NCBI GenBank assembly: GCA_023404955.1
Contig: JAEXZY010000128.1
Span: 31,061 to 95,060, forward strand
Reading direction: 5' to 3'
Length of the DNA stretch: 64,000 bases
Source: Actinomycetes bacterium
Lineage (GTDB): Bacteria; Actinomycetota; Actinomycetes; Mycobacteriales; Mycobacteriaceae
Below the pieces are notes generated by a model. It was not told the DNA's origin, made no database searches, and saw only the letters and a list, made by a program, of their open reading frames with translations. Positions 41,644 to 50,612 of the stretch are shown here, in pieces. Every line of letters starts with the position of its first letter. Positions within the stretch are counted from its first letter, which is position 1. A program made the position numbers and the translations under genes.

Positions 41644-42425
41644 TACAGGGTATCGGCGAAGAAATTGAGGATCGCGGTGTTGACCACCTGCGGCTTCTCG
41701 ATGAAGCCGAGGTGGCCGGTGCCCGGGATCTCCAGGAACGTCGCGTTCGGCATCGCGTTGGCGACCTCGCGACCGAGGTAGGCGGGTAGCACGACGTCGT
41801 CGGCGAAGCCGATCACCAGCGCGGGCGTCTGGACGTTCTGGTAGGCGGCCAGCCGGCTGCTCTGCGGCGCGATCGACAGCTGCGTGCGCATGCCCGGGGT
41901 CGGCTTCTGCGGCCACATCGTGAACATGTCGATCCAGTCCCGGACCGCATTGTCGTCGTTCAGCGTCTTGGGTGAAAAGCTCTCCAGCAGGCGCACTTTC
42001 GCTTCGAACTCGACGGGAAGTTCGATCCCCGACTGGGCCAGCGCCTCTTCGCCACGCCAGAAGAAGTCGCGCGCGCGATCGTGGCGGCCGCGGGTGGCCA
42101 TCAGCACCGCTGAGCGCACCAGATCGGGGCGGGCCACCATCAGCTCCTGGGCGATGTAGGAGCCCATCGACAACGCGACGATGCGCACCGGGGCCAGGCC
42201 CAGCTTCTCGATGATGTCGACGACATCGCCGACCATCGTCTCGGTGGTGAACCCGTCGGCGTTCTCCGTGGCACCCACGCCGCGGTTGTCGAACGTCACA
42301 CAGCGATAGCCCGCGCGGGCGAACACCGGCACCTGGTGCAGATGCCAGGTTCGACCAGCGCCTCCACGGCCGGCGATGAAGAGCACCGGATCGCCGGTAC
42401 CGCGATCGTCGTAGGCCAAATTCAC
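41643..42425 (-). CDS. bpoC: Alpha/beta hydrolase, BpoC type (candidate MenH)
   Basis: This 260-residue serine hydrolase has the oxyanion stretch FIAGRGGAGRTWH, the nucleophile elbow VALSMGSYIA (about 95), Asp in IGFADDVVLP and His in PGTGHLGFIEKP. It corresponds to Rv0554, called a bromoperoxidase, but it has no metal or haem site. It lies directly upstream of menD and downstream of menC. In other bacteria the MenH hydrolase (SHCHC synthase) is encoded at such a place and also has the Ser-Asp-His set. A MenH role is therefore a reasoned inference. Confidence 0.88.
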   Translation of the reverse strand: MNLAYDDRGTGDPVLFIAGRGGAGRTWHLHQVPVFARAGYRCVTFDNRGVGATENADGFTTETMVGDVVDIIEKLGLAPVRIVALSMGSYIAQELMVARPDLVRSAVLMATRGRHDRARDFFWRGEEALAQSGIELPVEFEAKVRLLESFSPKTLNDDNAVRDWIDMFTMWPQKPTPGMRTQLSIAPQSSRLAAYQNVQTPALVIGFADDVVLPAYLGREVANAMPNATFLEIPGTGHLGFIEKPQVVNTAILNFFADTL

Positions 42426-42513
42426 CCCGACGACGGTACTGGACCCGGCGGCTCGAGACTGCGGCCAGTGCGTCGATCCAGCCCGGATCCGCGCACTGTC
42501 CGCAGTCTCGGCG

Positions 42514-43230
42514 TCAGCGGCGGCCGCGCCGGATTCGCGCGAGGGCGGCGTCCCACATCAGGCCGCCGGCCGCGGCGATCGACGCGGGTTTGGCCAGGTC
42601 GCGGCTCATCAGCGCGGTGGCGGCGGCCTTGGTCGACGCGGACGCCTTCGACATGTGCCCGGAGTCGAACGGCGGCTGCGGGTCGTACTCCATCGACAGC
42701 TGAATGACCTTCGCCTTGGCCTCGCCGCCGATGCGGCCGGCCAGCCACAGCCCGAGATCGATGCCCGCCGAGACGCCGGCGCAGGTGACGATGCGATCGT
42801 CGGCCGGCACGATCCGCTCGTCGCCGACCGGGTTCACCCCGAACGTGCGCAGCACGGGCAGCGCCGCCCAGTGCGACGTCGCCCGCTTCCCGGTGAGCAG
42901 GCCCGCGGCTGCCAGGATCACCGACCCCGAGCACACCGACGCCGTCCACGTCGACGTCTCGTGGGCGCGGCGCACCCAGTCGAGCACCTTCTTGTTGCGG
43001 GCGTGCTCGAGCGTGGTCATACCGCCGGGAATCAGCACGATGTCCGGCGACGGGGTCTCGTCGAAGCTGTGGGTGGCACCGACGAGCAGCACGCTGGAAT
43101 CCGCGGCGATCGGCCCGGGCTCGTGCCAGACGAAGCGAACCTCGGTGTCGGGCAGCCAGCGCAGGCATTCGTAGGGCCCGATGAAGTCCAGCGCGGTGAA
43201 CCCGGGGTACAGCACGATCGCGACCTGCAT
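42514..43230 (-). CDS. DJ-1/PfpI-family protein
   Basis: This 238-residue protein starts with MQVAIVLYPGFTALDFIGPYE and has the nucleophile elbow Cys in ASVCSGSVILAAAGLL. This pattern resembles isonitrile hydratase and related DJ-1 members. A C-terminal extension of about 50 residues (from SMEYDPQPPFDSG) is mostly helical. It lies 14 bases downstream of the GlxA-type regulator, a DJ-1 relative that is likely its controller. The pair is inserted between menC and bpoC, which are adjacent in M. tuberculosis. Confidence 0.85.
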   Translation of the reverse strand: MQVAIVLYPGFTALDFIGPYECLRWLPDTEVRFVWHEPGPIAADSSVLLVGATHSFDETPSPDIVLIPGGMTTLEHARNKKVLDWVRRAHETSTWTASVCSGSVILAAAGLLTGKRATSHWAALPVLRTFGVNPVGDERIVPADDRIVTCAGVSAGIDLGLWLAGRIGGEAKAKVIQLSMEYDPQPPFDSGHMSKASASTKAAATALMSRDLAKPASIAAAGGLMWDAALARIRRGRR

Positions 43231-43244
43231 GGTCGAAACTCCTT

Positions 43245-44207
43245 TCAGGCGAACGTCTTTCGATACTGATCAGGGGACACGCCGAGCCGGCGGACGAAGT
43301 TGCGCCGCAGCGTCTCGGCCGACCCGAACCCGCAGCGCGCGGCGATCGCGGTGACGGGATCGTCGGTCTCCTGCAGCTGACGGCGCGCCGCCTCGACGCG
43401 GATCCGCTCGACGTAGGCGCCGGGCGCCTCGCCGATCTCCTCGGTGAACACCCGGGTGAAGTGCCGCGGGCTCATCGCCGCGCGGCGCGCCAGCTCCGCG
43501 ATGCTGTGCGCGTCACCGGGGGCGGCCTCGATAGCCTCCTGTACGTCCCGGATCGGGGTGCGGCGGGCGCGCGGCATCCACACCGGGGCCGCGAACTGCG
43601 TCTGCCCACCCGGCCGACGCAGGTACATCACCAGGTGGCGGGCGATCGTCTGCGCGGCATCGGTGCCGAGATCGTCTTCGACCAGCGCCAACGCCAGGTC
43701 GATGCCCGCGGTGACGCCCGCGGCGGTCCACACCCGCTCCGAGCTGCGGACGAAGATCGGGTCCGGATCCACGGTGACCGCCGGGAACTCCGAGGCCAGC
43801 TGCGGCGCGAAGGCCCAGTGCGTGGTGGCGACGCACCCGTCGAGCAGGCCGGCTTCGGCGGCCAGCGCCGCACCGGTGCACACGCTGACGACGCGGCGGG
43901 CATGCGGCGTCACCGCGGCGATCCAGTCGATCAGGTCGGGGTCTTTGCGGGCGGCGTCGGTGCCGAACCCGCCGGGCAGCACGACCGTGTCGACCGGCGT
44001 CGCGGGATCGGGCAGCGGGTCAGCGACGAGCGTCAGGCCGGTGCCGGTGCTGACCGGTGCCCCGCCCACCGAGACGACGCGGACGTCGTAGCCGTCGACC
44101 CCGATGCTTCGCGCATACAGCGACGCCCCGGTGAACACGTCGAAGGGGCCGATCATGTCGAGCGCCTGCACGCCCTCGAAGCCGAGGATGAGGACCTGCC
44201 GCGCCAT
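43245..44207 (-). CDS. GlxA-type regulator (DJ-1 domain plus AraC HTH)
   Basis: The 320-residue regulator has an N-terminal DJ-1/PfpI domain (about 3-185; QVLILGFEGVQALDMIGPFD, VSVCTGAALAAEAG) and a C-terminal AraC/XylS double helix-turn-helix (about 215-315; MSPRHFTRVFTEEIGEAPGAYVERIR and IAARCGFGSAETLRRNF). Such GlxA/FtrA proteins sense nitrogenous or carbonyl compounds and control catabolic genes. ATG 44207 is the start, followed by the usual MARQVLILG. It is upstream of the DJ-1 gene on one strand, so it is probably the pair's regulator. Confidence 0.9.
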   Translation of the reverse strand: MARQVLILGFEGVQALDMIGPFDVFTGASLYARSIGVDGYDVRVVSVGGAPVSTGTGLTLVADPLPDPATPVDTVVLPGGFGTDAARKDPDLIDWIAAVTPHARRVVSVCTGAALAAEAGLLDGCVATTHWAFAPQLASEFPAVTVDPDPIFVRSSERVWTAAGVTAGIDLALALVEDDLGTDAAQTIARHLVMYLRRPGGQTQFAAPVWMPRARRTPIRDVQEAIEAAPGDAHSIAELARRAAMSPRHFTRVFTEEIGEAPGAYVERIRVEAARRQLQETDDPVTAIAARCGFGSAETLRRNFVRRLGVSPDQYRKTFA

Positions 44208-44261
44208 GGCTCTCAGTGTCGGGGATGGGTGCGATGGCGTCCAGGCCATGCATCCCACAGA

Positions 44262-45215
44262 TCAGGACACGAGCGGCCAGCAATCGCGGATGCGGTCGAT
44301 CCACCACTGACGGCGCTGCGCGTCCGCCGCCAGCGCGCTCACCCGCGCCGGGTCCGGCGTCACCCCGGCTGCCGGCAGGAAACCGTCGACCGGCGGCGTC
44401 GGCTCGGCGACGTCCTCGACGAACAGGCTGCCGGTCCCCAGTCCGCACGCGTGCCCCAGCTCGGGCAGGCAGCCTGCCGCGACCAGGCCCGCGCCGATGC
44501 CGACCGCCGAGTCCAGCGCGCTGGACACCACGATCGGGATGTCGATCTGCTGGGCGATCGCCAACATGGCCCGCACGCCACCCAGCGGCGCGACCTTGAG
44601 CACCGCGACGTCGGCCGCCGCCGAACGCACCACGTGCAGCGGGTCCTCGGCCTTGCGGATGCTCTCGTCGGCGGCGACCGGGACGTCGACGCGGCGGCGC
44701 ACCTCAGCCAGCTCGGGGACCGTCGCGCACGGCTGCTCGAGGTACTCCAGTGGCCCGTCGGCCGTCAGTGCTGCAGCGGCGGCGACGGCGCCCTCGACGC
44801 TCCAGCCGCCGTTCGCGTCGACCCGCACGGTGGGCACGAGCGCGCGGACCGCGTTGACGCGCGCGACGTCGTCGGCCAGCGCCTGCCCCGGCTCGGCGAC
44901 CTTGACCTTGGCGGTGCGGGCCCCCGGGAAACGCGCCAGCACGTCGGGGACCTGCGCAGCAGGCACGGCCGGCACCGTCGCGTTGATCGGGATCCGGTCC
45001 CGTCGCGTCGGCGGCAAGGGTTGGTAGGCGGCGTCCAGCCCGGCGGCCAGCCAGTGCGCCGCCTCGGCCGGGCCGTACTCGAGAAACGCGCCGAACTCCC
45101 CCCAGCCGGCGGGCCCCTCGATGAGCGCGACCTCCCGGGTCGTGATGCCACGGAACCGCACGCGCATCGGCAAGGCGACGACGTGGACACGGTCGAGCAG
45201 GTCGGCGAGATCCAT
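44262..45215 (-). CDS. menC: o-Succinylbenzoate synthase MenC
   Basis: The 317-residue enolase-superfamily enzyme dehydrates SHCHC to o-succinylbenzoate. Catalytic residues are visible: KxK in TAKVKVAEPG, Asp in VRVDANGGW, Glu in YLEQPCA, Asp in VAADESIRKAEDP and Lys in AVLKVAPLGG. Also conserved is RVRFRGITTREVALIEGPAG. It corresponds to Rv0553. The ATG at 45215 is preferred over ATG 45236 because AAGGTGG sits between the two at the right distance. It is the first gene of the minus-strand run menC-GlxA-DJ1-bpoC-menD-Rv0556. Confidence 0.96.
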   Translation of the reverse strand: MDLADLLDRVHVVALPMRVRFRGITTREVALIEGPAGWGEFGAFLEYGPAEAAHWLAAGLDAAYQPLPPTRRDRIPINATVPAVPAAQVPDVLARFPGARTAKVKVAEPGQALADDVARVNAVRALVPTVRVDANGGWSVEGAVAAAAALTADGPLEYLEQPCATVPELAEVRRRVDVPVAADESIRKAEDPLHVVRSAAADVAVLKVAPLGGVRAMLAIAQQIDIPIVVSSALDSAVGIGAGLVAAGCLPELGHACGLGTGSLFVEDVAEPTPPVDGFLPAAGVTPDPARVSALAADAQRRQWWIDRIRDCWPLVS

Positions 45216-45289
45216 CGCCGCCACCTTAGAACCCATCTGCCCGTGCGGCGGCGGCGAATAGTGGTGAGAGTTCAGGGAAGGAAGGTGCC

Positions 45290-45916
45290 GTGAATCCGAT
45301 TCTGAAGTTCGCCGGCCAGCTCGGGGAGTCCGCGCTGTCCGTCGTCGGCGTGCGAACCGTCGAGGAGCCCCACTACATCAGGCGGCCGCTGACCGGTCGG
45401 GTGGAGATCCGACAGTACGGCTCGCGGATCGCCGCCGAGACGACGGTGACCGGGGACAAGCAGAAGGCGCTCAACGCGGGCTTCCGGCGGTTGGCCGGGT
45501 ACATCTTCGGGGGCAACCACCGCGACACCGAGATCGCGATGACGGCGCCGGTCAGTCAGGCCGCCAGAAAATCGGCCCAAGAGCAGATCGCGATGACTGC
45601 GCCGGTCTTTCAGGACGGCAACGCCGACGACGGCTGGACGGTCCGGTTCTTCATGCCGTCGAAGTGGTCGATGGAGACCCTGCCGAAGCCCGACGACGAG
45701 AACGTCCGGCTGGTCACGGTGCCGCCGCAGACGGTCGCGGCGCTGCAGTTCACCGGCGACCGCAGCGCGGCCGCTGTCGCCGCCCGCAGCGAGGAGCTGT
45801 TGACGACACTGCAGGACAACGGCATCGACGCCGTCGGCGACACCACCGCGTGGTTCTACGACCCGCCGTGGACACTGCCGTTCCGGCGGCGCAACGAGGT
45901 CGTCGTGACGATCTAG
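45290..45916 (+). CDS. SOUL-family haem-binding protein
   Basis: This 208-residue protein has the SOUL/HBP fold: EPHYIRRPLTGRVEIRQYG, then AETTVTG, GFRRLAGYIFGGN and repeated IAMTAPV motifs (about 84 and 104). The end has WFYDPPWTLPFRRRNEV, the family signature. Members bind haem or tetrapyrrole; in bacteria their role is little known. The GTG at 45290 has GGAAGGAAGG upstream. It is divergent from menC and convergent with the acyl-CoA ligase gene, whose stop overlaps its own. Confidence 0.92.
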   Translation: MNPILKFAGQLGESALSVVGVRTVEEPHYIRRPLTGRVEIRQYGSRIAAETTVTGDKQKALNAGFRRLAGYIFGGNHRDTEIAMTAPVSQAARKSAQEQIAMTAPVFQDGNADDGWTVRFFMPSKWSMETLPKPDDENVRLVTVPPQTVAALQFTGDRSAAAVAARSEELLTTLQDNGIDAVGDTTAWFYDPPWTLPFRRRNEVVVTI

Positions 45917-47475
45917 ACCGTCGCGCGATCCCGCCCGTCCCAATGCGGCTTGCGCAGTTCCTTTTTCAGGATCTTGCCGGTGGGATTGCGGGGTAGCTCG
46001 TCGGTGATGTCGACGGTCTTCGGGCACTTGTACGCGGCGAGCCGTTCGCGGGCGAAGGCGATCAAGTCCTTCTCGGACACCTCTTGCTCGACCACGACCA
46101 CCGCCTTGACCACCTCGCCCCACTTCTCGTCGGGCACGCCGATCACCGCGACCTCGACGACGGCCTCGTGTTCGGCGAGCACGCGTTCGACCTCGATCGA
46201 GTAGATGTTCTCGCCGCCGGAGATGATCATGTCCTTGAGTCGGTCCTCGACGAAGATGAACCCGCCGTCGTCGACGCGGCCGATGTCGCCCGTGCGGAAC
46301 CACCCGTCCTCGGTGATCGCCTCGGCGGTGGCCTCGGGCTTGTTGTGGTAGCCCTTCATCAATTGCGGTGAGCGGAACCACAACTCGCCCTGCTCTCCGG
46401 CGGGTACCTCGTCGAGCGTGTCAGGATCGACGACACGCACCTCGGCGTTGGGCACCAGAGTCCCTGCGCTGGAGAGCCTTTCCTCACGGCCCGGATCGCG
46501 GTGCGCCTCGGGCAGCAGGTGACTGATCACCCCGCACAGCTCGGTCAGGCCGTAGGCCTGGATGAAATCGGTCTTCGGCCAAGCCTCCAGCGCCCGCCGC
46601 AACAAGGGCAGCGGCATCGGGGACGCGCCGTACCCGTAGGTCTTCAGCGACGAGAACAGCTTCACCGCGTCTTCACCGGAGTCGAGCACCTTGGCCAGCA
46701 CCGCCGGAACCAGGAAGGTGCGGTTGGCGCCCTTGAAGATGGCGCCGGCCAGCGACGCGCCGTCGACCTCGCGGGTCATCACGCTCGGGAATCCGTCGTG
46801 AATGGCGAACTGCGCGTAGGACGATCCGCCGACGTGGAACAGCGGCATCGACACCATGTTCTTGTCGCCCTCGTCGAACGCGAATCCCTCGTGGGCGTTG
46901 ATGGTGTGGGCGATCATGTTGGCCTGGGTGAGCTCGACACCCTTGGGCCGGCCGGTGGTGCCCGATGAGTACATGATGATCGCGACGTCGCCGGGTTCGA
47001 CGTCGTCGGAGCGCTGCACCGGAGTCGACGCCTCCAGCACCTGCTCGTACTCGTCGTCACCCTCGGGTGTCACGGCGATGACATGGTCGATGTTGGTGAG
47101 CTTGTCGCGGATCTTGTCGATCGACTCCATGAACTCCTTGCCGGCGATGAGCACCTTGGCGTCGGAGTCGTTGAGCACGTAGTCCAGTTCGTCGGCGGCC
47201 AGGCGGAAGTTGATGATCGCGGTGGCCGCACCCAGGGACGCGGCGGCGATGGTCAACTCGATGCACGCGGGATGGTTCTTGTCGAGGAATGCGACGACAT
47301 CGCCGCGCGTGACGCCACGCTCGGTGAGTGCGCCGGCGAGTCGCCGGATGCGGTCGTCCCACTGCGCCCACGTCCAGTTCCGGTCGAGGAAGTCCATCGC
47401 CTCGGCGTCGGGTGTGGTGGCGGCCCAGTGGGCGACGCGTTCGTCGAGGAAGCGGGGTTCGGGCAGATCAGCCAT
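45913..47475 (-). CDS. Acyl-CoA synthetase (FadD-type AMP ligase)
   Basis: This 520-residue ANL enzyme activates a carboxylate as acyl-AMP and then acyl-CoA. Motifs are IMYSSGTTGRPKGVELT (A3), YGLTELCGV (A5), GWFRTGDIGRVDDGGF (A7), DRLKDMIISGGENIYSIEVE (A8) and catalytic Lys in LPRNPTGKILKKELR (A10). The chain-length preference cannot be read. The ATG at 47475 has no ribosome site; the upstream extension is a shadow of fadD8. It is divergent from fadD8 with a KstR-type operator between them, so both may respond to sterol catabolites. Confidence 0.9.
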   Translation of the reverse strand: MADLPEPRFLDERVAHWAATTPDAEAMDFLDRNWTWAQWDDRIRRLAGALTERGVTRGDVVAFLDKNHPACIELTIAAASLGAATAIINFRLAADELDYVLNDSDAKVLIAGKEFMESIDKIRDKLTNIDHVIAVTPEGDDEYEQVLEASTPVQRSDDVEPGDVAIIMYSSGTTGRPKGVELTQANMIAHTINAHEGFAFDEGDKNMVSMPLFHVGGSSYAQFAIHDGFPSVMTREVDGASLAGAIFKGANRTFLVPAVLAKVLDSGEDAVKLFSSLKTYGYGASPMPLPLLRRALEAWPKTDFIQAYGLTELCGVISHLLPEAHRDPGREERLSSAGTLVPNAEVRVVDPDTLDEVPAGEQGELWFRSPQLMKGYHNKPEATAEAITEDGWFRTGDIGRVDDGGFIFVEDRLKDMIISGGENIYSIEVERVLAEHEAVVEVAVIGVPDEKWGEVVKAVVVVEQEVSEKDLIAFARERLAAYKCPKTVDITDELPRNPTGKILKKELRKPHWDGRDRATV

Positions 47476-47544
47476 GGCCAGCAGCGTGCCACGCCGGTGG
47501 ACGTCGGGGCCGTCGTTTCGTCGGATCGGAGGCTTGGTCAGAAC

Positions 47545-47558
47545 TGGAACACGTTCTA
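47545..47558. promoter_or_regulatory. KstR-type operator between divergent acyl-CoA ligase genes
   Basis: TGGAACACGTTCTA fits the TnnAACnnGTTnnA consensus known for KstR, the mycobacterial cholesterol-catabolism repressor. It sits in a longer imperfect palindrome (47543-47560, ACT...AGT arms). It overlaps the start of the fadD8 -10 box, where a bound repressor would block transcription. Confidence 0.65.
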
Positions 47559-47562
47559 GTCT
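47557..47562 (+). promoter_or_regulatory. fadD8 -10 box (leaderless)
   Basis: TAGTCT (TANNNT) lies 7 bases before the fadD8 ATG at 47570, and no ribosome site is present, so the transcript probably begins at the start codon. The box shares two bases with the KstR-type operator. Confidence 0.55.
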
Positions 47563-47569
47563 GTAGCCC

Positions 47570-49168
47570 ATGACCGATCTGCTGCGGCATCCCCTGCATT
47601 CCGGACACCTGACCGTCGGCGCCCTCAAACGGCACCGCGACCGGCCCGTGCTGTTCCTCGGCGACACCACGCTCACCGGCGGTGAGCTGGCCGATCGCAT
47701 CAGCCAGTACATCCAGGCGTTCGAGGCGCTGGGCGCCGGCACCGGTGCCGCGGTCGGGCTGCTCTCGCTCAACCGGCCCGAAGTCCTGATGATCATCGGG
47801 GCCGGGCAGACCCAGGGATATCGCCGCACGGCACTACACCCTCTCGGCTCGCTCGACGATCACGCCTACGTGCTGTCCGATGCCGAGGTGACGTCGCTGA
47901 TCATCGACCCGAACCCGATGTTCGTGGAGCGGGCGCTGGGGCTGCTCGACAAGGTGCCCTCGCTCAAGCAGATCCTGACCATCGGCCCCGTGCCGTCCGA
48001 GTTGGCGGACGTCGCGGTGGACCTGAGCGCCGAGGCGGCGAAGTATCCGCCGGTGCCACTGGTGGCCGCCGACCTGCCGCCCGACCACATCGGCGGGCTC
48101 ACCTACACCGGCGGCACGACGGGCAAGCCGAAAGGCGTGATGGGGACGACGCAGTCGATCACCACGATGACGACCGTGCAGCTGGCCGAATGGGAATGGC
48201 CGGAGAACCCGCGCTTCCTGATGTGCACACCGCTCTCCCACGCCGGCGCGGCGTTCTTCACCCCCGTCGTCGTCAAGGGCGGCGAGCTGATCGTGCTGAC
48301 GAAGTTCGACCCGGCCGAGGTGCTACGCGTCATCGAAGAGCAGAAGATCACCGCGACGATGCTGGTGCCGTCGATGATCTACGCGTTGATGGACCACCCT
48401 GACTCGCACACGCGGGACCTCTCGTCGCTGGAGACGGTGTATTACGGTGCGTCGGCGATGAATCCGGTGCGCCTCGCCGAGGCCATCCGCCGCTTCGGGC
48501 CGATCTTCGCGCAGTACTACGGGCAGTCCGAGGCGCCGATGGTGATCACGTACCTGTCGAAGAAGGACCACGACGAGAAGCGGTTGACCTCGTGCGGACG
48601 GCCCACGTTGTTCGCGCGGGTCGCGTTGCTCGGCGACGACGGGCAGCCGGTGCCGCAGGGCGAGGTGGGCGAGATCTGCGTGTCCGGGCCGCTGTTGTCG
48701 GGCGGCTACTGGAAGCTGCCGGACGCGACGGCCGATACGTTCCGCGACGGGTGGATGCACACCGGTGACCTCGCCCGCGAGGACTCCGACGGCTTCTACT
48801 ACATCGTCGACCGCACGAAGGACATGATCGTCACCGGCGGCTTCAACGTGTTCCCGCGTGAGGTGGAAGACGTTGTGGCCGAACATCCTTCGGTGGCACA
48901 GGTATGTGTGATCGGCACACCCGACGAGAAGTGGGGCGAGGCGGTGACGGCCGTGGTGGTGCTGCGGCCCGACGCGGCGTCCGACGAGGATGCGGTGGCG
49001 ACGATGATCAGCGAGATCCAGGCTGCGGTGAAGGATCGCAAGGGTTCAGTGCACACACCCAAGCAGGTGGTGGTGGTCGACTCCGTTCCAGTGACGGCGC
49101 TGGGCAAGCCGGACAAGAAGGCGGTGCGGGCGCAGTTCTGGGAAGGTGCTGGGCGGGCCGTCGGCTGA
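47570..49168 (+). CDS. fadD8: Acyl-CoA synthetase FadD8
   Basis: The 532-residue AMP-forming ligase matches FadD8 (Rv0551c) along its length, including HPLHSGHLTVGALKRHR at the start. Motifs are TYTGGTTGKPKGVMGT (A3), YYGQSEAPMV (A5), GWMHTGDLAREDSDGF (A7) and DRTKDMIVTGGFNVFPREVE (A8). Lys in SVPVTALGKPDKKAVR (A10) is the catalytic one. It forms acyl-CoA from a fatty or sterol-derived acid. It is leaderless and has a KstR-type operator at its promoter. Confidence 0.94.
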   Translation: MTDLLRHPLHSGHLTVGALKRHRDRPVLFLGDTTLTGGELADRISQYIQAFEALGAGTGAAVGLLSLNRPEVLMIIGAGQTQGYRRTALHPLGSLDDHAYVLSDAEVTSLIIDPNPMFVERALGLLDKVPSLKQILTIGPVPSELADVAVDLSAEAAKYPPVPLVAADLPPDHIGGLTYTGGTTGKPKGVMGTTQSITTMTTVQLAEWEWPENPRFLMCTPLSHAGAAFFTPVVVKGGELIVLTKFDPAEVLRVIEEQKITATMLVPSMIYALMDHPDSHTRDLSSLETVYYGASAMNPVRLAEAIRRFGPIFAQYYGQSEAPMVITYLSKKDHDEKRLTSCGRPTLFARVALLGDDGQPVPQGEVGEICVSGPLLSGGYWKLPDATADTFRDGWMHTGDLAREDSDGFYYIVDRTKDMIVTGGFNVFPREVEDVVAEHPSVAQVCVIGTPDEKWGEAVTAVVVLRPDAASDEDAVATMISEIQAAVKDRKGSVHTPKQVVVVDSVPVTALGKPDKKAVRAQFWEGAGRAVG

Positions 49169-49224
49169 CGATGCGGCGAGGGACGAGCCGAGGAGGAAGC
49201 CGACAATTGGACGCCGTCGGCTGA

Positions 49225-49848
49225 TCACGCGCCCGGCACGTTGGTGCGGGTGGCCACCGAGGATGCGTCTGCCGTGTCGAACACGTCGATGACGACGTCG
49301 TCGTCGCGGTAGCCGCCGAGACGGTGTAGACCGGCCGCCCGCGTGATGATGTCGTTGGCCTCGTCACCGGTCATCGGATAGTCGTCGACGGCATGGCGCC
49401 AGTGCGCGGCGACGACCGTGGCCGGGCGTGGCAGCCGCGGGATTTCGCGCTCGAGGACGGTACGCAAGGTCTCCGGCTGCAGGTAGTAGCACACCTCGGA
49501 CAGCACCACGAGGTCGAAAGGACCGCTCGGCCACGCGGCGTCGATCGATCCGCGCCGCAGATCGACCCGCCCCGCCGACCCCGCCGCGCTCACCCGCCGA
49601 TGCGTGGCGTCGAGTGCCGCGACGCTCACATCGATCGCGGTGATCCTGTCGCAGCGCTGCAGCAGCCGCTCGGTGAGCACTCCAACCGAACAGCCCGGTT
49701 CGAATGCGTGGCGGTAGCGCCGGTACGGCAGCATCGCCGTCGTGATCGCATACTTGCGCTCCTCGTACCACCGCGCCCCCAGCGACCACGGGTCCTCGGC
49801 CTCGGCGTACATGCGGTCGAAGTAGTCGTCTGGCAGCCGCGCACTCAA
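49225..49848 (-). CDS. NodS-like SAM-dependent methyltransferase
   Basis: The 207-residue class I methyltransferase has SAM motif AFEPGCSVGVLTERL (about 44), ITAIDVSVAALDATH and FDLVVLSEVCYYL. The opening YFDRMYAEAEDPWSLGARWYE is typical of the NodS group, known for N-methylation of the glucosamine end of Nod factors. TTG 49848 overlaps the PIG-L stop (TTGA), giving the likely coupled start; ATG 49812 is the alternative. It is the last gene of the four-gene cassette. Confidence 0.85.
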   Translation of the reverse strand: MSARLPDDYFDRMYAEAEDPWSLGARWYEERKYAITTAMLPYRRYRHAFEPGCSVGVLTERLLQRCDRITAIDVSVAALDATHRRVSAAGSAGRVDLRRGSIDAAWPSGPFDLVVLSEVCYYLQPETLRTVLEREIPRLPRPATVVAAHWRHAVDDYPMTGDEANDIITRAAGLHRLGGYRDDDVVIDVFDTADASSVATRTNVPGA

Positions 49849-50612
49849 CAGAACGCGACCTCGCCGACCGTCAACAGGCGATGCAGCACCTGCGGCGGGA
49901 GCACCGGCTCCCCGCCGGGAGTCGGTGCGCTGTACTGGCTTTCGAAGCAACGCGCGGCCCGCCGCTTGGTCTCCAGCGCCGCAGCCGTCAATCGGGTCAT
50001 CCGTGCGCGCTGCCACGGCACGGCGTCGTCACCCGGAAATGACCAGTGCCACATCCACACCGGATACTCCACCAACACCGCACCGGTCTGCTCGACCGCG
50101 GCGGCCGCTGCCCTGCCCACCGCCTCGTGGTCGGGGTGACCGTCCCCGCGCCAGGGCGCGGCACACCAGGTGCCGGCAGGCTTGCCGTCGAGAATCTCGA
50201 TCAGAAGATCGGTGAGCCGCTGCTCGTGCTCGCCCACCCTCCCGTCGGGCAGTCCGAGGCTCACCGGCGCATACATACCCAGTACCGTTGCGGCCCTTCG
50301 CAGTTCGTCGCGTCGCGTCCGCTCGAGCTGATATCGCTGCAGGACAGTCAGCTCCGGGTAGGCCGCGCCGCCGTCGGTGGCCGAGACGATCTGTGTGCGC
50401 ACGCCGGCCCGCGCCAGCAGAGATGCGGTCGCGCCGAAGCCGAGGGTCTCGTCATCGGGATGCGCTCCGACCACCACGAGTTCCGGGCACCGGGCGAGGT
50501 CCAGTTCCGGCAGCTGCAGCCCGGCGTCCACCCACACGCGGGTCGGGGTACCGCCGTCGGGAACGGGCTGCGCGGAGAGCCTGGCCCCGTTGCCGACCCG
50601 GGCCGCCGTCAC
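49845..50612 (-). CDS. PIG-L/LmbE-family N-acetylglucosaminyl deacetylase
   Basis: The 255-residue deacetylase has the zinc motif VVGAHPDDETLGFGA (HPDDE, about 42-55) and the second ligand in WRGDGHPDHEAVG (about 150). Members remove the N-acetyl group from GlcNAc conjugates, as MshB does in mycothiol synthesis. GTG 50612 overlaps the stop of the upstream acyl-CoA dehydrogenase gene (GTGA), and its own stop overlaps the methyltransferase start. The product would be a free amine, a natural substrate for the next enzyme. Confidence 0.9.
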   Translation of the reverse strand: MTAARVGNGARLSAQPVPDGGTPTRVWVDAGLQLPELDLARCPELVVVGAHPDDETLGFGATASLLARAGVRTQIVSATDGGAAYPELTVLQRYQLERTRRDELRRAATVLGMYAPVSLGLPDGRVGEHEQRLTDLLIEILDGKPAGTWCAAPWRGDGHPDHEAVGRAAAAAVEQTGAVLVEYPVWMWHWSFPGDDAVPWQRARMTRLTAAALETKRRAARCFESQYSAPTPGGEPVLPPQVLHRLLTVGEVAFC

